Shown: positions 23,956-35,255 of the stretch, piece by piece | How positions within the stretch are numbered: the stretch's first letter is position 1 | Layout of the letters: each line of letters starts with the position of its first letter | Origin: Erigeron canadensis | Lineage: Eukaryota; Streptophyta; Magnoliopsida; Asterales; Asteraceae | DNA: 64,000 bases | Assembly (NCBI RefSeq): GCF_010389155.1 | Contig: NC_057768.1 | Location: 7,190,501-7,254,500 of the forward strand | Reading direction: 5' to 3' | Program-made: the position numbers and the translations under genes | Notes under the pieces: generated by a model | The model's database searches: none | Told to the model about the DNA's origin: nothing | Seen by the model: only the letters and a program-made list of their open reading frames with translations

Positions 23956-26900
23956 TACATACAGGTATAGAGGAGGTATGGCATTTGCAGCTTCTAATAG
24001 TACTACTACTTCTACTTTGGGAGTTAAAGTTACTAAAGGTTTGGGGGAATTGTCTAAGGTTGTGTTAACAACTTCCACTGGAAGGTACTATTTACACACA
24101 TTTTTTAATTTTACTAGCACGATATCCGCGCAATACAATGGGGTCGGTGTACATGTCGTGTTACACGACTAATCCTTGAAATTTAGTTAGCTTAAGTCAT
24201 TTATCTAACTTATTAACAACCAAATGTCAAGAATTAATTTTAATAACTTAGTAACAAACAAATGGTACAATGTAAATAATCGTATTATTTCTCTAACTAC
24301 TAAACTACATGTAACAATTACTAATTTTACTATCATAAATTGTCAAAGAAAAGAATTTATTTTAGCTACATTCTGCGGGTACTATGCTAGTGTGTGTGTG
24401 TGTTAAAAGAGTGGTTAAAGATTCCGTTTCAAATGGTTTGAGCTTGAAAGCCCGAGCCATAAGGGGTCATTCTTGAAACGGGGGCCAATGTGACATCAAA
24501 ATGATAAAATACTTTAGTATGTATCATGCTTTAACACATATTGTTGTATATATGTATCAAACTTTTATAATTCATAGCTATTGATGCATCTGGTGAATGG
24601 TGGTGACCCCTTCATGACGTAACCCCGTATGTATCTATCTGACGTGTTAGCCACAAATACATTGCCTGGTCATCAAAACTGGGTGGGTCCATGTCGCGTG
24701 TTTACAACCAATAAGAGGTCAAATACAGCAACAAGTTATAATTGAAAGTGGGTATATACAAAAGTAATTTTGATTTAAGTATGATGCGTATGTACTGTTT
24801 GGTTTAAATTTACATACATTTTGTGAACACTTGAGCAGTTGAGCGTACTATACAGAAGTTCTCTAACAAAGATAATCCATCATTGGGTATATGTATGCTG
24901 GAATTTGTTTACTTTTAATATTTCTGTGTAGATCACTCGATTAACATAAGGATGTTGAACGGTAATGTTATACACTATATGAGGCTGAATTACCATCTTC
25001 TTTTCCAGTGAAGCTGAGCTTTACTTGTATGGAGGGTGTGTTACATCTTGGAAAGTTGGGACCAAGGATCTCCTTTTTGTTCGGCCAGATGCAGTATTCA
25101 ATGGTCAGAAGCCAATAAGGTCATCTTTCTTTTACTTTAAATGCAAATCTTATAACTATAAAGCTTTGTATGAAATATAACGTGCCTACTGGAAGTAGTC
25201 TTAATAGCATTTCTGTAGTATAGATGTTTGTGCTTACTACCAAAGTAAATGGTCTGAACTTCAAATATTTATGCGAATAAATTTTGAATGTATAAATTTC
25301 TTGGTTTTTCTACCGTCATACCGACTGAATTACTCATTGATTTACTCACTTTATCTTTTCATTTTGGAACAGTGGAGGGATCCCGCATTGTTTCCCACAA
25401 TTTGGACCAGGCCCGATGCAACAGGTATGATTACTCTTCATCGTATTTAAAACTGCAGCAGTCTCTATATGGTTTTCCTTTTGTATATTTGTGGAAATTG
25501 ATGGTTCCATTTGGATCCATAGTATGTGCAAGTTATTTAATGCTTGCTTAGTGTCGAGTTTTAACTTTTGAAAATGCTTATATTGCTAAAAGCATGGATT
25601 TGCAAGGAATTCAGACTGGTCCATTGTTGATTCTGAAAATGTTGATGGATCTCCCGTTATCACTTTAGAACTTAAGGATAGCCCTTACAGTCGGGCTATG
25701 TGGGATTACAGTTTTCAAGCATTATACAAGGTTAGTGTATTCTTTTGTGACAAACATTCATGTTTTTTTTGAATTGTCTAACCACAAGGGGCATTGGCCT
25801 AGTGGTAAAGGCTTGGTCTCCAAGGGTGAAAACACTAAAGATCCCAAGTTTAAATCCTAGGAGCAGGAAAAAAAATACCCCCTTGTGGCCAATTGGCCAT
25901 GGAGGATTGGAGGTTCACCCGCAACGACTCCAAGCTACGCACAAAGTGGTTGGTCACCTAGGATTAGTAGGCTATCAAAGTGGTTGGATGCTTAGGTTAT
26001 CCAAAAAATATTAAAAATAATAACGATTTCATGTGTTTTTCTTTCCATATTGCATTTTGTCCATTATTGCGCCTCAGCTAAATTTTCTTCTGTTTGCAGA
26101 TCACCCTAGACGAGAAAAGCCTTTCTACTGAATTAAAAATCACAAATACCGACAAAAAACCATTTTCGTTTACCACTGCGCTTCATACGTATTTTAGTGT
26201 AAGTGTAGTTATTCCCAGTCTGCAAATGTTACATTCTGGTGCAATTATCTAAAAGATGTAGTTGTTTTTGTAATGCAGGCCTCTGTATCGGGTGCATCAG
26301 TTAGAGGTCTAAAAGGGTGCAAGACACTCAACAAGGATCCAGATCCGAAAAACCCAATAGAAGGCACGGAGGAAAGGTATCATAGACATTTCTCCTTATA
26401 ATAAATAAAATAGACATTTATGTGTTCTAGATTTCTACATTTAATTAATTAGATAATCATTTTATTTTATTTATTTTCTTTAGATAATTATTGGTTCTTA
26501 CTCTTGATTTAATGTGCATGAGTTCTCATCTTAACTTATAATTTTGCATGATCCAGAGACGTAGTGAGTTATCCTGGATTTGTTGACTGCGTTTATCTTG
26601 GTGCTGCTAATGAGTTATACCTGGATAACGGTCTGGGGGATACCATATCCATCAAGAATACAAAGTAAGTTAATGATCATGTATATCGGTATATGCTTTC
26701 TAGAGTTGGTAGAATGGACGAGCTGGTGGCCTGGTGGGTTGTATAGTTAATACTGGGTTCAAAATGGGACCGGCAGTTGATTCTATAGACTTTTTATCTT
26801 AAAATTTTGACTTTTCCTTGCAAATAGATTTTGACTTTAGATAGAATATAGTTATTATTTTTTCTTTTTTGAATAAAATTCTCATTTGATTCTGTATCCT

Positions 26901-27649
26901 TCTTTCTCTTGCAGTTGGCCAGATGCAGTTCTATGGAATCCACATCTGACTATGGAAGCATGCTACAAAGATTTTGTCTGTGTCGAGAACGCTCAGGTAC
27001 TGGAATATGTCACCTCGTCTGATGTAAAACAGATTCTGGTTATCAGAAGAAATTTCTTCATTTCGTATAACTTGCATACTTATAATGAAAATTTGACTAG
27101 TCACGGACATCACTATGATAGTTATAGAACTAGTATAAACTACTACCCATTGAACATACAGAGAATAACATGGGTGGGTCTGGTAATGGATGCTTCTCAA
27201 AGGCATAAATTTTGCTTGCCGATTGAAACTGGTCCGGTTGGGTTGAGTTGACCTGTCAATAGTCTTTTCTCCACCTTACTTAAAAGCTATATTTCTATAG
27301 ATAATCAATGATTAGGACATTGTAAGCATTTTAATAAAACACACTGCAACTTTTGACACGATACATTTTTAGCTTTTCTCTTTAACCTGTGTCACCTGCT
27401 CCAAAAAGAACAACCCAAATGCATCCATTCCCATGGGAATGGCCAAATGGGTTGGTATTAACGTTCCAGCCTTCTGTGTCTCATTTATTTGATATGCTAG
27501 CAATGAGTACCTAATTATAGTAAATTGCTTTTAGTTGGCGCAAAACAAATGAAGTGAAAGCTTATCTTTTTACATAATTTCAGATTGGAAATGTTGCTCT
27601 AGAGCCAGAGAAATCGTGGGTGGCTACTCAACAACTTAGTGTCAGCTGA
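23674..27649 (+). CDS. putative glucose-6-phosphate 1-epimerase (aldose 1-epimerase family), ten exons
   Basis: Exons 23674-23750, 23965-24084, 25009-25119, 25373-25424, 25593-25730, 26100-26198, 26279-26376, 26557-26664, 26915-26996 and 27584-27649 join in frame to 951 nt (316 aa). The enzyme interconverts alpha and beta anomers of glucose 6-phosphate. The Ser/Thr/Arg-rich N-terminus (about residues 1-40, SMTWSLPTTLPSSKLPRF) looks like a plastid transit peptide, but this is inference. Family marks: YLYGGCVTSWK, GGIPHCFPQFG, HGFARNSDW (from residue 121), TTALHTYF, and WNPHLTMEACYKDFVCVEN, whose Glu corresponds to the catalytic base of this family. The final VALEPEKSWVATQQLSV is typical. A SINE sits in intron 5 and an (AT)n tract in intron 1. 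No broken frame. Confidence 0.93.
23909..23950. repeat. (AT)n microsatellite in intron 1 of the epimerase gene
   Basis: Uninterrupted run of about 21 AT units shortly before the exon 2 acceptor at 23964. Confidence 0.95.
24366..24383 (+). other. possible Helitron 3' end in intron 2 of the epimerase gene
   Basis: CTGCGGGTACTATGCTAGTG resembles the GCGGGT...CTAGT terminus of plant Helitrons. The hairpin is decayed and no 5' end was found, so this is a weak call. Confidence 0.3.
25776..26028 (+). mobile_element. tRNA-derived SINE in intron 5 of the epimerase gene
   Basis: A pol III A box (TGGCCTAGTGGT, 25795-25806) and B box (CAAGTTTAAATCC, 25845-25857) are spaced about 40 bp apart, as in tRNA-derived SINEs. 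The body ends in an A-rich tail near 26005-26018. TTCATGTTTTTTT on the left and TTCATGTGTTTTT on the right may be an imperfect target duplication. Splice sites of the flanking exons are untouched. Confidence 0.8.
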
Positions 27650-28561
27650 ATAGGAGGAATTACCGACAGCAGGCGTATGTTATCTTAAAGAGATACTTGT
27701 GGCTAATGTACTATAGAAATACACTTTTGATCAGAATAAAAGCATATAAAACTGATGCATAGTTTGTCAATCATTTGTAATTTTTGTTATACGACATTCC
27801 AAAAATCATCATAAAAAGGGTTTACTTAGCAAATGTAACCTGCATTGCCTAATAAACAAGAACTGCTGGTTCCTTTTAAAACCTAAAAAGCCATTTTCAG
27901 TCTTACAGTGTCGTTACTACAGATGATATATTCATAATCTCAGCTCCATGAGCATTATATACTTGGACTATGACAACTATATTAGATAGTTATAAATTCA
28001 GCAGTAAATTGAATTATATCACCTTGGTCACACAAGCAAATAGAGTCTTACAAATCCAGATCATTCAATCCAAGTACCATGATTTTCATCCATCCAAAAA
28101 ACTTTTATTAACACTTGTTCCATATGAAAACTCAATCCAAAATTTAAACAAAAGAACGAAACATCCTAAAAAGACCTGAAAGACAAAGCATAACCTAACA
28201 CAACATTAGGACAGACAAAATCTAAAATCAAAGCCTGTTTCAAAAGATTTGGCACTCTATTTCAGAAAGAAGACAGCTTTGTATAACAAAGCATACCAAC
28301 GACATTATTATCACCAAAACCTGAAACCTTGACTTCTCAGCTAATACTTCATCTCTTCAACACATAATAGAGTATATGTTCCACTAGTAAAAAAACTCAC
28401 AGCTCTTGCCATCAGCTTCAATGTGTCTCCACCAAAAAAGAACGAAAGTATGAAACATCCTAAAGAACCTAACTAGTAGCCCATATCCTAACACAGAATT
28501 AGGTAATACCAATTTCAAAATCCATTCCCGTTTACGTATTCAAAAGATTTGATACTCTGTT
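27650..28561. other. intergenic and 3'-UTR DNA between two convergent genes
   Basis: The epimerase (plus) and syntaxin (minus) genes converge here. Two related blocks near 28138-28300 and 28437-28560 share AACGAAACATCCTAAAGA-type words and TTCAAAAGATTTGRYACTCT, suggesting a partial tandem duplication of the syntaxin 3' region. No gene seen. Confidence 0.5.
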
Positions 28562-29458
28562 TCAAGAAGACATCATAGCAATGAAGCATACCAACAATAT
28601 AATTATCACCAACGCCCAAATCAAACACATCCAACAATGACATCTCTGCTTATCCTTTAACTGCTTAGCATAAAACAAACTGTCTGTTCCACCACTTACA
28701 AAGCTTCCGGCTTTTGCCACATTATCTTCAATATCATCCAATTTCTCCCCTTGTGTTTCCACCAAAACAGCCATATCAAGAAACACTTGATGAAGTTTAT
28801 TCAAACTTCTCTTTATATCCAACACAGCTTGATGCCTTTCTTTATTCTCCATAACCACATCTGTCTTCCCATCAGACACTTCAAACATTTTTCCATCTCC
28901 CGAAGCCATTGTTTCCATCATTTCCTCACTCGGATATTCCCCTGTTTCATTGTAATACCTTCTTTTAAGATACTCTTTGTGATCTGAAACTATCTTATCT
29001 CTTAACTCTTGAAAATTATTCATCATTTCTTTGAGTTTAACTTTAAGCCCATTTGTGACTGAAACCTGAGTTCTCCCCACAGCAGTGTTTTGTTTGTGTG
29101 TTGCAGAAGATTCTAGATATTCAAGACGCACACGAACAAAACTTGCCTTTCTCAGTACTGCAACCATATCAGATTCCATTCTGTCTCTTAACCCACGAAT
29201 AACTTTGGCACTGTGAGCAGATTTCGTCTCTTCATTTAAAGTTTGCAAATCAGAAAACAGACTAGTAATCTCTTCCATGGTGGATTTGATCGATTCAACT
29301 TCTTGGAAGAATTTAGAAAGATGAGTTTCATCTGATGGATTAATCTCAGGTTCTTGAATCCCCATCTCGAGATCTCTTTCTTCTGATTTGATGTCGAGTT
29401 GGGTTTGTTTCTTCAAATCCACATAAGTTAGAAACGATTTTGTCATTAGATCATTCAT
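28562..29458 (-). CDS. SYP112: SYP112-like syntaxin (Qa-SNARE, SYP11 group)
   Basis: An intron-less coding exon of 298 aa starting MNDLMTKSFLTYVDLKKQ, the conserved N-terminus of KNOLLE/SYP11 proteins; an upstream TTG would add seven residues, but the ATG at 29458 is the expected start. The N-terminal Habc bundle spans about residues 45-160. The linker has GRTQVSVTNGLKVKLKEMM and YYNETGEYPSEEMM. The SNARE motif is about residues 213-262 (RSLNKLHQVFLDMAVLVETQ) with the zero-layer Gln at 236. A single C-terminal anchor covers about residues 276-295, so it is tail-anchored. Qa-SNAREs of this group drive fusion at the plasma membrane or cell plate. The spacing ERHQAVLDIKRSLN and AGSFVSGGTDSLFYA favour SYP112 over KNOLLE; a tree would settle it. 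Confidence 0.88.
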   Translation of the reverse strand: MNDLMTKSFLTYVDLKKQTQLDIKSEERDLEMGIQEPEINPSDETHLSKFFQEVESIKSTMEEITSLFSDLQTLNEETKSAHSAKVIRGLRDRMESDMVAVLRKASFVRVRLEYLESSATHKQNTAVGRTQVSVTNGLKVKLKEMMNNFQELRDKIVSDHKEYLKRRYYNETGEYPSEEMMETMASGDGKMFEVSDGKTDVVMENKERHQAVLDIKRSLNKLHQVFLDMAVLVETQGEKLDDIEDNVAKAGSFVSGGTDSLFYAKQLKDKQRCHCWMCLIWALVIIILLVCFIAMMSS

Positions 29459-29486
29459 TTTGTTTGTAGATTCTGACAAAACTCAC

Positions 29487-30729
29487 CTGCAAATCCGACA
29501 CACACAATATGTCACACAAATTATATATCATTCAAGTATAAAGATGCAGATACTAAACGAAATTAAAGATAAAGTAAAGCAGACCATTCATTCCTTGAAA
29601 TACTTCGAAAAACCACAAAGACATAACATATATACATATACATATTAATATTTGAATAACAAACATTAAAAAAAACTCAGAAGAAGATAAAAAGGTGTGT
29701 AAATTTTCGAAAAATCCACCTGCAAAACCCAAAACCCAAACTCATACCAATACATAACATATATAGATACAATACAAATATTAACTAAAGATCAGAGAAA
29801 AAGTAGTGTAACTTTTAAAAAACCCCAGCTGCCTGCAAAATGTGAAATAAGCTATCAAACAAAATTCAAAGAAATTACGCAATTCTTGAAAAACCTAGCT
29901 CTTGCAAAATCTTTAGCCACAAATGCGTAACACATGTACATATAATATTTGAATGTATAGATACAATTATCAAACAAAATTCAAAGAGAAAGTAGTGTAA
30001 TTCTTGAAAACCCACAAATATATAACACACATATATATATATACAATAATCAAACAAAATTCAAAGGAAGTATGTAAATTTTGAAAATCCAGTTGCAAAA
30101 TCTTTAGCTACTAACACAAAACACATATACATATAATATTTGAATGTATAGATACAATTATAAAAATAAAAAAAATCAGAGAAAAAGTAGTTCAATTCTT
30201 GAAAACCCACAAAAATATGACACGTATACATATAATCAAACAAAATTCAACCAAAATATGTAAATTTTTTTGAAAACTCACTTTCAAAATCTTTAGCCGC
30301 AAATATATAACACATATATAGATATGATATTTGAATGCATAGATACAATTATCAAAAACCCACATATATATATAACACATATATACAATAATCAAACATA
30401 ATTCAAAGTAAGTATGTAAAATTTTGAAAACCCACTTTCAAAATGTTTAGCCATAGATACATAACAGCTATACATGTAATCTTTATATATATATATATAT
30501 ATACAACTATAAAACAAAAATCAGAGAAAAAGTGGTGTAATTCTTGAAAACCCACATAATATATGACAAATATATACAAGAATCAAACAAAATTTACAGA
30601 AAGTACTTGAATTTTGAAAACCCACTTGCAAAATCTTTAATTACAAATACAGAACACATATAGATATATAAATGTATAGATACAATTATCAACAAAATTC
30701 AGAAAAAAGTAGGATAAAAAAGTTGATAC
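29487..30729 (-). repeat. 5'-UTR intron of the syntaxin gene filled with about 190-bp tandem repeats
   Basis: On the minus strand a donor (CACAAAG|GTATCAAC at 30730/30729) and an acceptor (GATTTGCAG| at 29487, 29 nt before the ATG) define a leader intron of 1243 nt. Inside, units share CAAAATCTTTAGCC, ATAACACATATACATATAA, GAATGTATAGATACAATTAT and CAAACAAAATTCAAAG. The CAAAAT landmark falls at 29903, 30096, 30285, 30439 and 30629, a period of 189-193 bp with one shorter unit of 154; decayed copies extend down to about 29700. Each unit carries a TTTGCAAGTGGGTTTT-like word resembling the true acceptor. Intron status is inferred from splice signals. Confidence 0.75.
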
Positions 30730-30927
30730 CTTTGTGTATGTAGGAATATGAGATGAAATCAGAGATTGATTTCTTTGATGAAATTCTTTAAAGAAAGAAA
30801 CAGAGTATGAAATCAAGAAAAATCTTGAAGAAAATTGGGGGTGTTTTTTTGCTTCAGTAAATAAGTTGGGAGTAATTTGTTGTTGGTGGAATTTTGAGTT
30901 TCTTTTGATTCAGGTGATTATTATTAT

Positions 30928-30936
30928 TATATAGAT
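30928..30936 (-). promoter_or_regulatory. TATA box of the syntaxin gene
   Basis: Minus-strand CTATATAATA sits about 200 bp upstream of the inferred leader-intron donor, so transcription would start near 30905 and give a first non-coding exon of about 175 nt (30730-30905). Confidence 0.5.
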
Positions 30937-30939
30937 ATT

Positions 30940-33464
30940 TGAAATTGAAATTGGAAGTATGTTAGCCGTTGGATTTAATTAAATTTATTTTTGCGCGGAG
31001 TCGGTTACGAAAAACCCCCAATTCAAAATAATGATATTCATAAATAAATGTTTGGCAAAACGCTGGGTTAATAACGGGGTAATTTGGGTAAAGTTTTCTT
31101 TTTGATGCATATATATTTGGTAGATAGCTGAAAGTAATATAAATAATAAGCTTAAAATGACATGAATGGATAAAAATTATACATGTAACAATTTAAGTTT
31201 TGCATAATTACAGTAGTTTTTTTGATATTTTTTATTTTAACCTATAACTTTTTAAATTTTTTACTTTTGTTACACTCATTTTAGGGGAAGTGATAATCAT
31301 ACCACATATTTTAATTCATTTACCACATTGTATATATTTTATAACATATTGTACAAGTATGCAATGCTCAACAATGGTAAATTTATCAAATTATGAGGTA
31401 CGAATATCACTTACCTTCATCATATTTGATATTTACTTTTACTTTTGACTTTTTAATTTTTAGTTTTTTACCATTTACCTTTCAATTTTTTAGCTTTACC
31501 ATACACTTTAATTTTCTTTAATTTTTGTCCGATACTACAATGATTACTTAACTCTATCACAAATGTTTTCAGGCTAAAAAAATCGATTGTCGCCGTCAAC
31601 AACACACATCCACCTTTTTCGAAATCCAAAACATATTATACAACGGCAGTCAACGACAAAGAGTTAGTTGTGGCGGATGATAATTCTGATTTGTTTATTT
31701 GCTATTTACACACCAAGTTTACTTATACGATGTTCATTATTTGCTAGCATGTGAAGACCCGCAGCAAAGTGCGGGCAAGATACTTATTGATAATTTATAA
31801 TGGAATTAGTTAGGAGTTTTCTGAACTAAATAGGAGTATTATGTAATTTTAGATTAAGATTTTTTATTTGAGTGTTTGCAAAAATGTGATTTTGAGGTTT
31901 ACTTTTTTTTGGAAGACTTTTCTTCCCTCAATTTTTAATTTTTCAAAAGTGAATATATGATATGTATTGATGATGAATTTGATGATAGTTATACCATACA
32001 CAATAAGCTATTAAAATTTAAAGGTTCACTTTAAACTGTGAGCATTTTTTTTTCTAATTAAACTAAATGTAAATAACCTTTAAAAAATTGTCGATCCAAA
32101 ATTTTTGTTTTTATTTTCCTTGTCTCCTTGGAACCAATTATTTTAATAAAATAATAATAGTGTGTTTAGTTGTAAAAAATATATTTTAATTTTTCATTTA
32201 AAATTTCAAGAAAATAAAAAGAGTTTTTCATTTAGAGGGAAACAAATAAAATTTTTTAAAACACATTCAAAAGTTAAAAATTATATTTTTATTTTTTATA
32301 AGTGGGTTGGGGCTAGGGATGAGGGTAGGAGGTAAAGGGGGCGGGGGCGAGGGTGACGGGAGGCAAGGTGGGATAAGACGTAGGAAAAAAGTTAATTTCT
32401 AAAATTCAAAATTTGAAAAATTAAAATTTTAAAAAACTGACTTCTAATTGATATTGAAAAATGAAAAAACAATATTTCATGTTATTTTCTTTTTTTAAAA
32501 AAAATTTAAAAACTAATTACGTTTTCTGCATTATTTTTTGTTTTCTTATAAATCAAAAATGAAAAAGAAAAAGAGTATTTTCTCCAACTAATCTCGTTTT
32601 GATATTGGATAGTATTCCTTTTCAAAATATGCATCACTAAGATGGCTACAAGTGATTTGAAGTACTACTTCTCACTAGTCTTTCGAGGGTGGGTAGGAAA
32701 GAATTCGGAAACGGCGACCGTTCTTATCTCAACTCCCTCCCTAATAAAGCAACCCCCCCCCCCTAAATATTTCTGTCTTTGAAATACCTTATTTGCCCTT
32801 AGACATTTTTGTTTTTTTTCTCTTTACGTAACTACCCAAAATCCCTAATAAAACAAACCATCTTCCCTATTACTGCTGTCGCATTACGTGGGTACCATGC
32901 TCGTAGTTAATTAATCGCATATGCCTAGGAAAAAGAACTTACTACTTCCGTAGCAATTCATGCAATTGAATGAATAGTCGTCCAAAACCACAATAACATC
33001 AAAACTATTTACTACGAGTATAAATCTACAATAATCCCTTTCACAAATCACAACAAGCCATTTTACTGCTTCCGTAGCAATTGATGCAATTGATATGTAG
33101 AGTATTTATAAAATTTGCCACCAGTTATTATATATAGTGGTTTTAAATAAAATAAGGGTTAACCACTATGCATCATAAAAATCATCGTACATCAAGTATT
33201 AATGTAAAACAAGTATTTATTTAAAACAAGTATTTATAAAAATCATCGTACACCGTGATATGTAAAGTATTTATAAAAACAAGTAATAATGTAAAACAAA
33301 TAAAATAATAGGTTTTTCTACATAGATCACCACCGTGCATCATAAAAATCATCGTACATCAATTGTTTTGTGAATCTCTGTGCATCAATTTAACCATTAT
33401 TTAAGGGTTAAGATGTTGTCTTATTTGTTTTGCTTTAATACTTGTTTTACAATATTCAACCCGT
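30940..33464. other. AT-rich intergenic DNA with Helitron-like ends and short repeats
   Basis: No gene seen. At 31744-31780 the minus strand reads GCCCGCACTTTGCTGCGGG followed by CATGCTAG, a good match to a Helitron 3' hairpin plus CTAG, although its start was not found. A 13-base C run lies near 32751-32763. CTTCCGTAGCAATT...GATGCAATTG occurs twice (about 32945 and 33068). CACCGTGCATCATAAAAATC (33330) has a related copy near 62231. GGGGCGGGGGCGAGGG-type G-rich DNA lies at 32336-32375. Confidence 0.5.
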
Positions 33465-33643
33465 AGTACATATATAATACTCATAATACATAATACATTA
33501 CATAAGAAATGGCAGAAATACAAAGGTTACAAGGAAGGAAGTTCACACACATATGTCTCATTGCGACATTTTATGCTGATAATACAAAGTTGACCAATTA
33601 AGTCATATATAATTAAAATCGCATTGTGAGGTCACTTGATCAA

Positions 33644-34780
33644 TCACATTTTATGGTACCAGTAGGTACCCTTGTGCTCGCTATCTTCATCTGGCTCGAT
33701 ATAGATACATTCCTTGGCCTCTCTATACATTGCTTTAAAGATTGGAGTCCTATCGATCTTATAAAACTCACCCAATATTGGCTTGATTGCATCTCTTGCC
33801 TCCTTTGCATGATAATGTGGAATGTACGAGATCAAATGATGCAATACGTGAGTGTGTGTAACGTCGTGAAACACCCTATTTAGGAACCCAAAGTCCCTAT
33901 CGATTGTTGACAAAGCCCCTCGGATCCAGTTCCATTCGGTTGAATCATAATGAGGTAATGAAAGATGGGTGTGGTGCAAATATGTAATCAAAACGAAAAA
34001 AATGTGCACCCCTAACACCGGAATTAAATACATAGACGTTACCCAAGCAACTCCTTTTGCCGCGACAAGAAGCTTGATCACGTAGAAAACACCAAGGAGA
34101 CCAATATCGGATAAAACAACCTGAATCCTTTCACGGTCTGTGAAAATGGGACTCAATGGATCAAAGTGGTTGGCAAACCTTCCGTATTTCTTGCCAGAAA
34201 TATTAGTTAAGAGGTATAAAGGAAATCCTAGGGTCAACCTAAAAACCAAAGTGAACACACGACCCGGTGGGTTGTTAAGAAGTTTTGAGTAAATTCTGAC
34301 TTTGGACTTGCGTTTAGGAATGTAAACTTCGTCGTTATCAAGTGAATTTGTGTTGGCATGGTGATTTCGATGGCTGTACTTCCAAGAGAAGTAAGGGGTG
34401 AAAAGGAAAGAATGGAGGACGAATCCAACAAGGTCATCAATCCATTGGTGTTCGCTAAAGGCATGGTGACCACATTCGTGACCAATGACCCATAACCCGG
34501 TTAGGATGCTAGCTTGGCAAAACCAGTAAACCGGCCATGCCAAGTAAGATAGAGGGGCATCTAGAAGAGGAATATAGGTGTTGGCAAGGTAGTAAAACAC
34601 ATAGGCAATAATGAGATCATGAACAACATAGTAAGATGATCGAATAACAGAACGCTCAAAGCAATGGGCCGGGATTGCTTTCTTTAGATCACTTAACGTG
34701 AAAGGCGGATCAATTGGCACACGTTCAAGGATGTTTTTGCCCTCATTCGATTGGTCCGACATTCGACCACCTGCACCCAT
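33644..34780 (-). CDS. FAD2-like delta-12 fatty acid acetylenase/desaturase, copy A
   Basis: A single-exon ORF of 378 aa starting MGAGGRM, an integral ER-membrane di-iron enzyme of the plant FAD2 family. The three histidine boxes are H101-ECGHH, H137-RNHH and H311-VLHH. Four or more hydrophobic segments (about 52-72, 80-100, 178-192, 225-265) fit the family fold. The second box, HRNHHANT instead of the HRRHHSNT of ordinary oleate desaturases, and the block DVTHTHVLHHLISYIPHYHA are the form I associate with divergent Asteraceae FAD2 enzymes (acetylenase/epoxygenase class), so it may form a triple bond or other modification at C12 of linoleate. The C-terminus YWYHKM is an aromatic ER-retention type. 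It is divergently oriented to copy B. Exact reaction cannot be read from sequence. Confidence 0.93.
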   Translation of the reverse strand: MGAGGRMSDQSNEGKNILERVPIDPPFTLSDLKKAIPAHCFERSVIRSSYYVVHDLIIAYVFYYLANTYIPLLDAPLSYLAWPVYWFCQASILTGLWVIGHECGHHAFSEHQWIDDLVGFVLHSFLFTPYFSWKYSHRNHHANTNSLDNDEVYIPKRKSKVRIYSKLLNNPPGRVFTLVFRLTLGFPLYLLTNISGKKYGRFANHFDPLSPIFTDRERIQVVLSDIGLLGVFYVIKLLVAAKGVAWVTSMYLIPVLGVHIFFVLITYLHHTHLSLPHYDSTEWNWIRGALSTIDRDFGFLNRVFHDVTHTHVLHHLISYIPHYHAKEARDAIKPILGEFYKIDRTPIFKAMYREAKECIYIEPDEDSEHKGTYWYHKM

Positions 34781-34960
34781 GGTGTTTGATATCTGATTAA
34801 CCTAGCTAGCTAGCTCCCTTCAAATATATATATATATTAATGTTAATTAAAGTATACAATTAAGAACTTAAAGCTCAAAGAAGCTACTAAAAAAGACTTC
34901 AGCTATAGAGAAGTAGTTTGAATTCTCTTGAGCTGGTGATTGTTTCTAAAGTTCCTTATG

Positions 34961-34972
34961 CTATATATATAC
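34961..34972 (-). promoter_or_regulatory. TATA box of FAD2-like copy A
   Basis: The minus strand reads GTATATATATAGCATAAGG about 185 bp upstream of the ATG; the same TATATATAGCATAAGGAAC block is kept in copy B, supporting it as the core promoter. Confidence 0.6.
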
Positions 34973-35255
34973 ATACACTTAATCATTGATCAGTTTTCAA
35001 CAAGCTTGACTAATTTAATCTCCAACTACTATTGTTCTGTTTTGTTACAAAGTTTATTTATTTATTTATTATACTAAGCTGTAAGCCTAAGTGGCTAAGA
35101 GAATTTCTAGCTTCCACATTAAAAGATATGAAGAAAAGAACAAAGGTGTAGATATATAAACTTGGGGATTTTAAATCTTTGGAGACTAAACTTTTTTGTC
35201 CACTTGTACTACTGATCAATGAGTTTTGGGGTGTAGTCTAGGATGAACAAGTTAT

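Larger units (their letters stand above)
33465..35255 (-). repeat. left arm of a large inverted duplication (FAD2-like copy A)
   Basis: About 1.79 kb whose reverse complement matches 37718-39460. The coding part is 99.3 percent identical, while the promoter, 5' UTR and 3' UTR parts align only with many substitutions and indels. Shared flanking words include the AACTTGTTCATCCTAG outer end and GTGAACTTCCTT in the 3' UTR. Confidence 0.9.

Noticed and set aside
29459..29479. Seven-residue N-terminal extension of the syntaxin
   Set aside because: It would start at TTG; the ATG at 29458 gives the family's conserved MNDLM start.
29875..30395. Several 60-67 codon minus-strand frames with YICVCYIF-like peptides
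   Set aside because: They are repeated copies of one AT-rich intron repeat read in frame, not genes.
33626..33883. Antisense ORF over the FAD2-like copy A 3' end (and its twin in copy B)
   Set aside because: Shadow frame of a strongly conserved coding sequence; same peptide in both copies simply because the copies are near identical.
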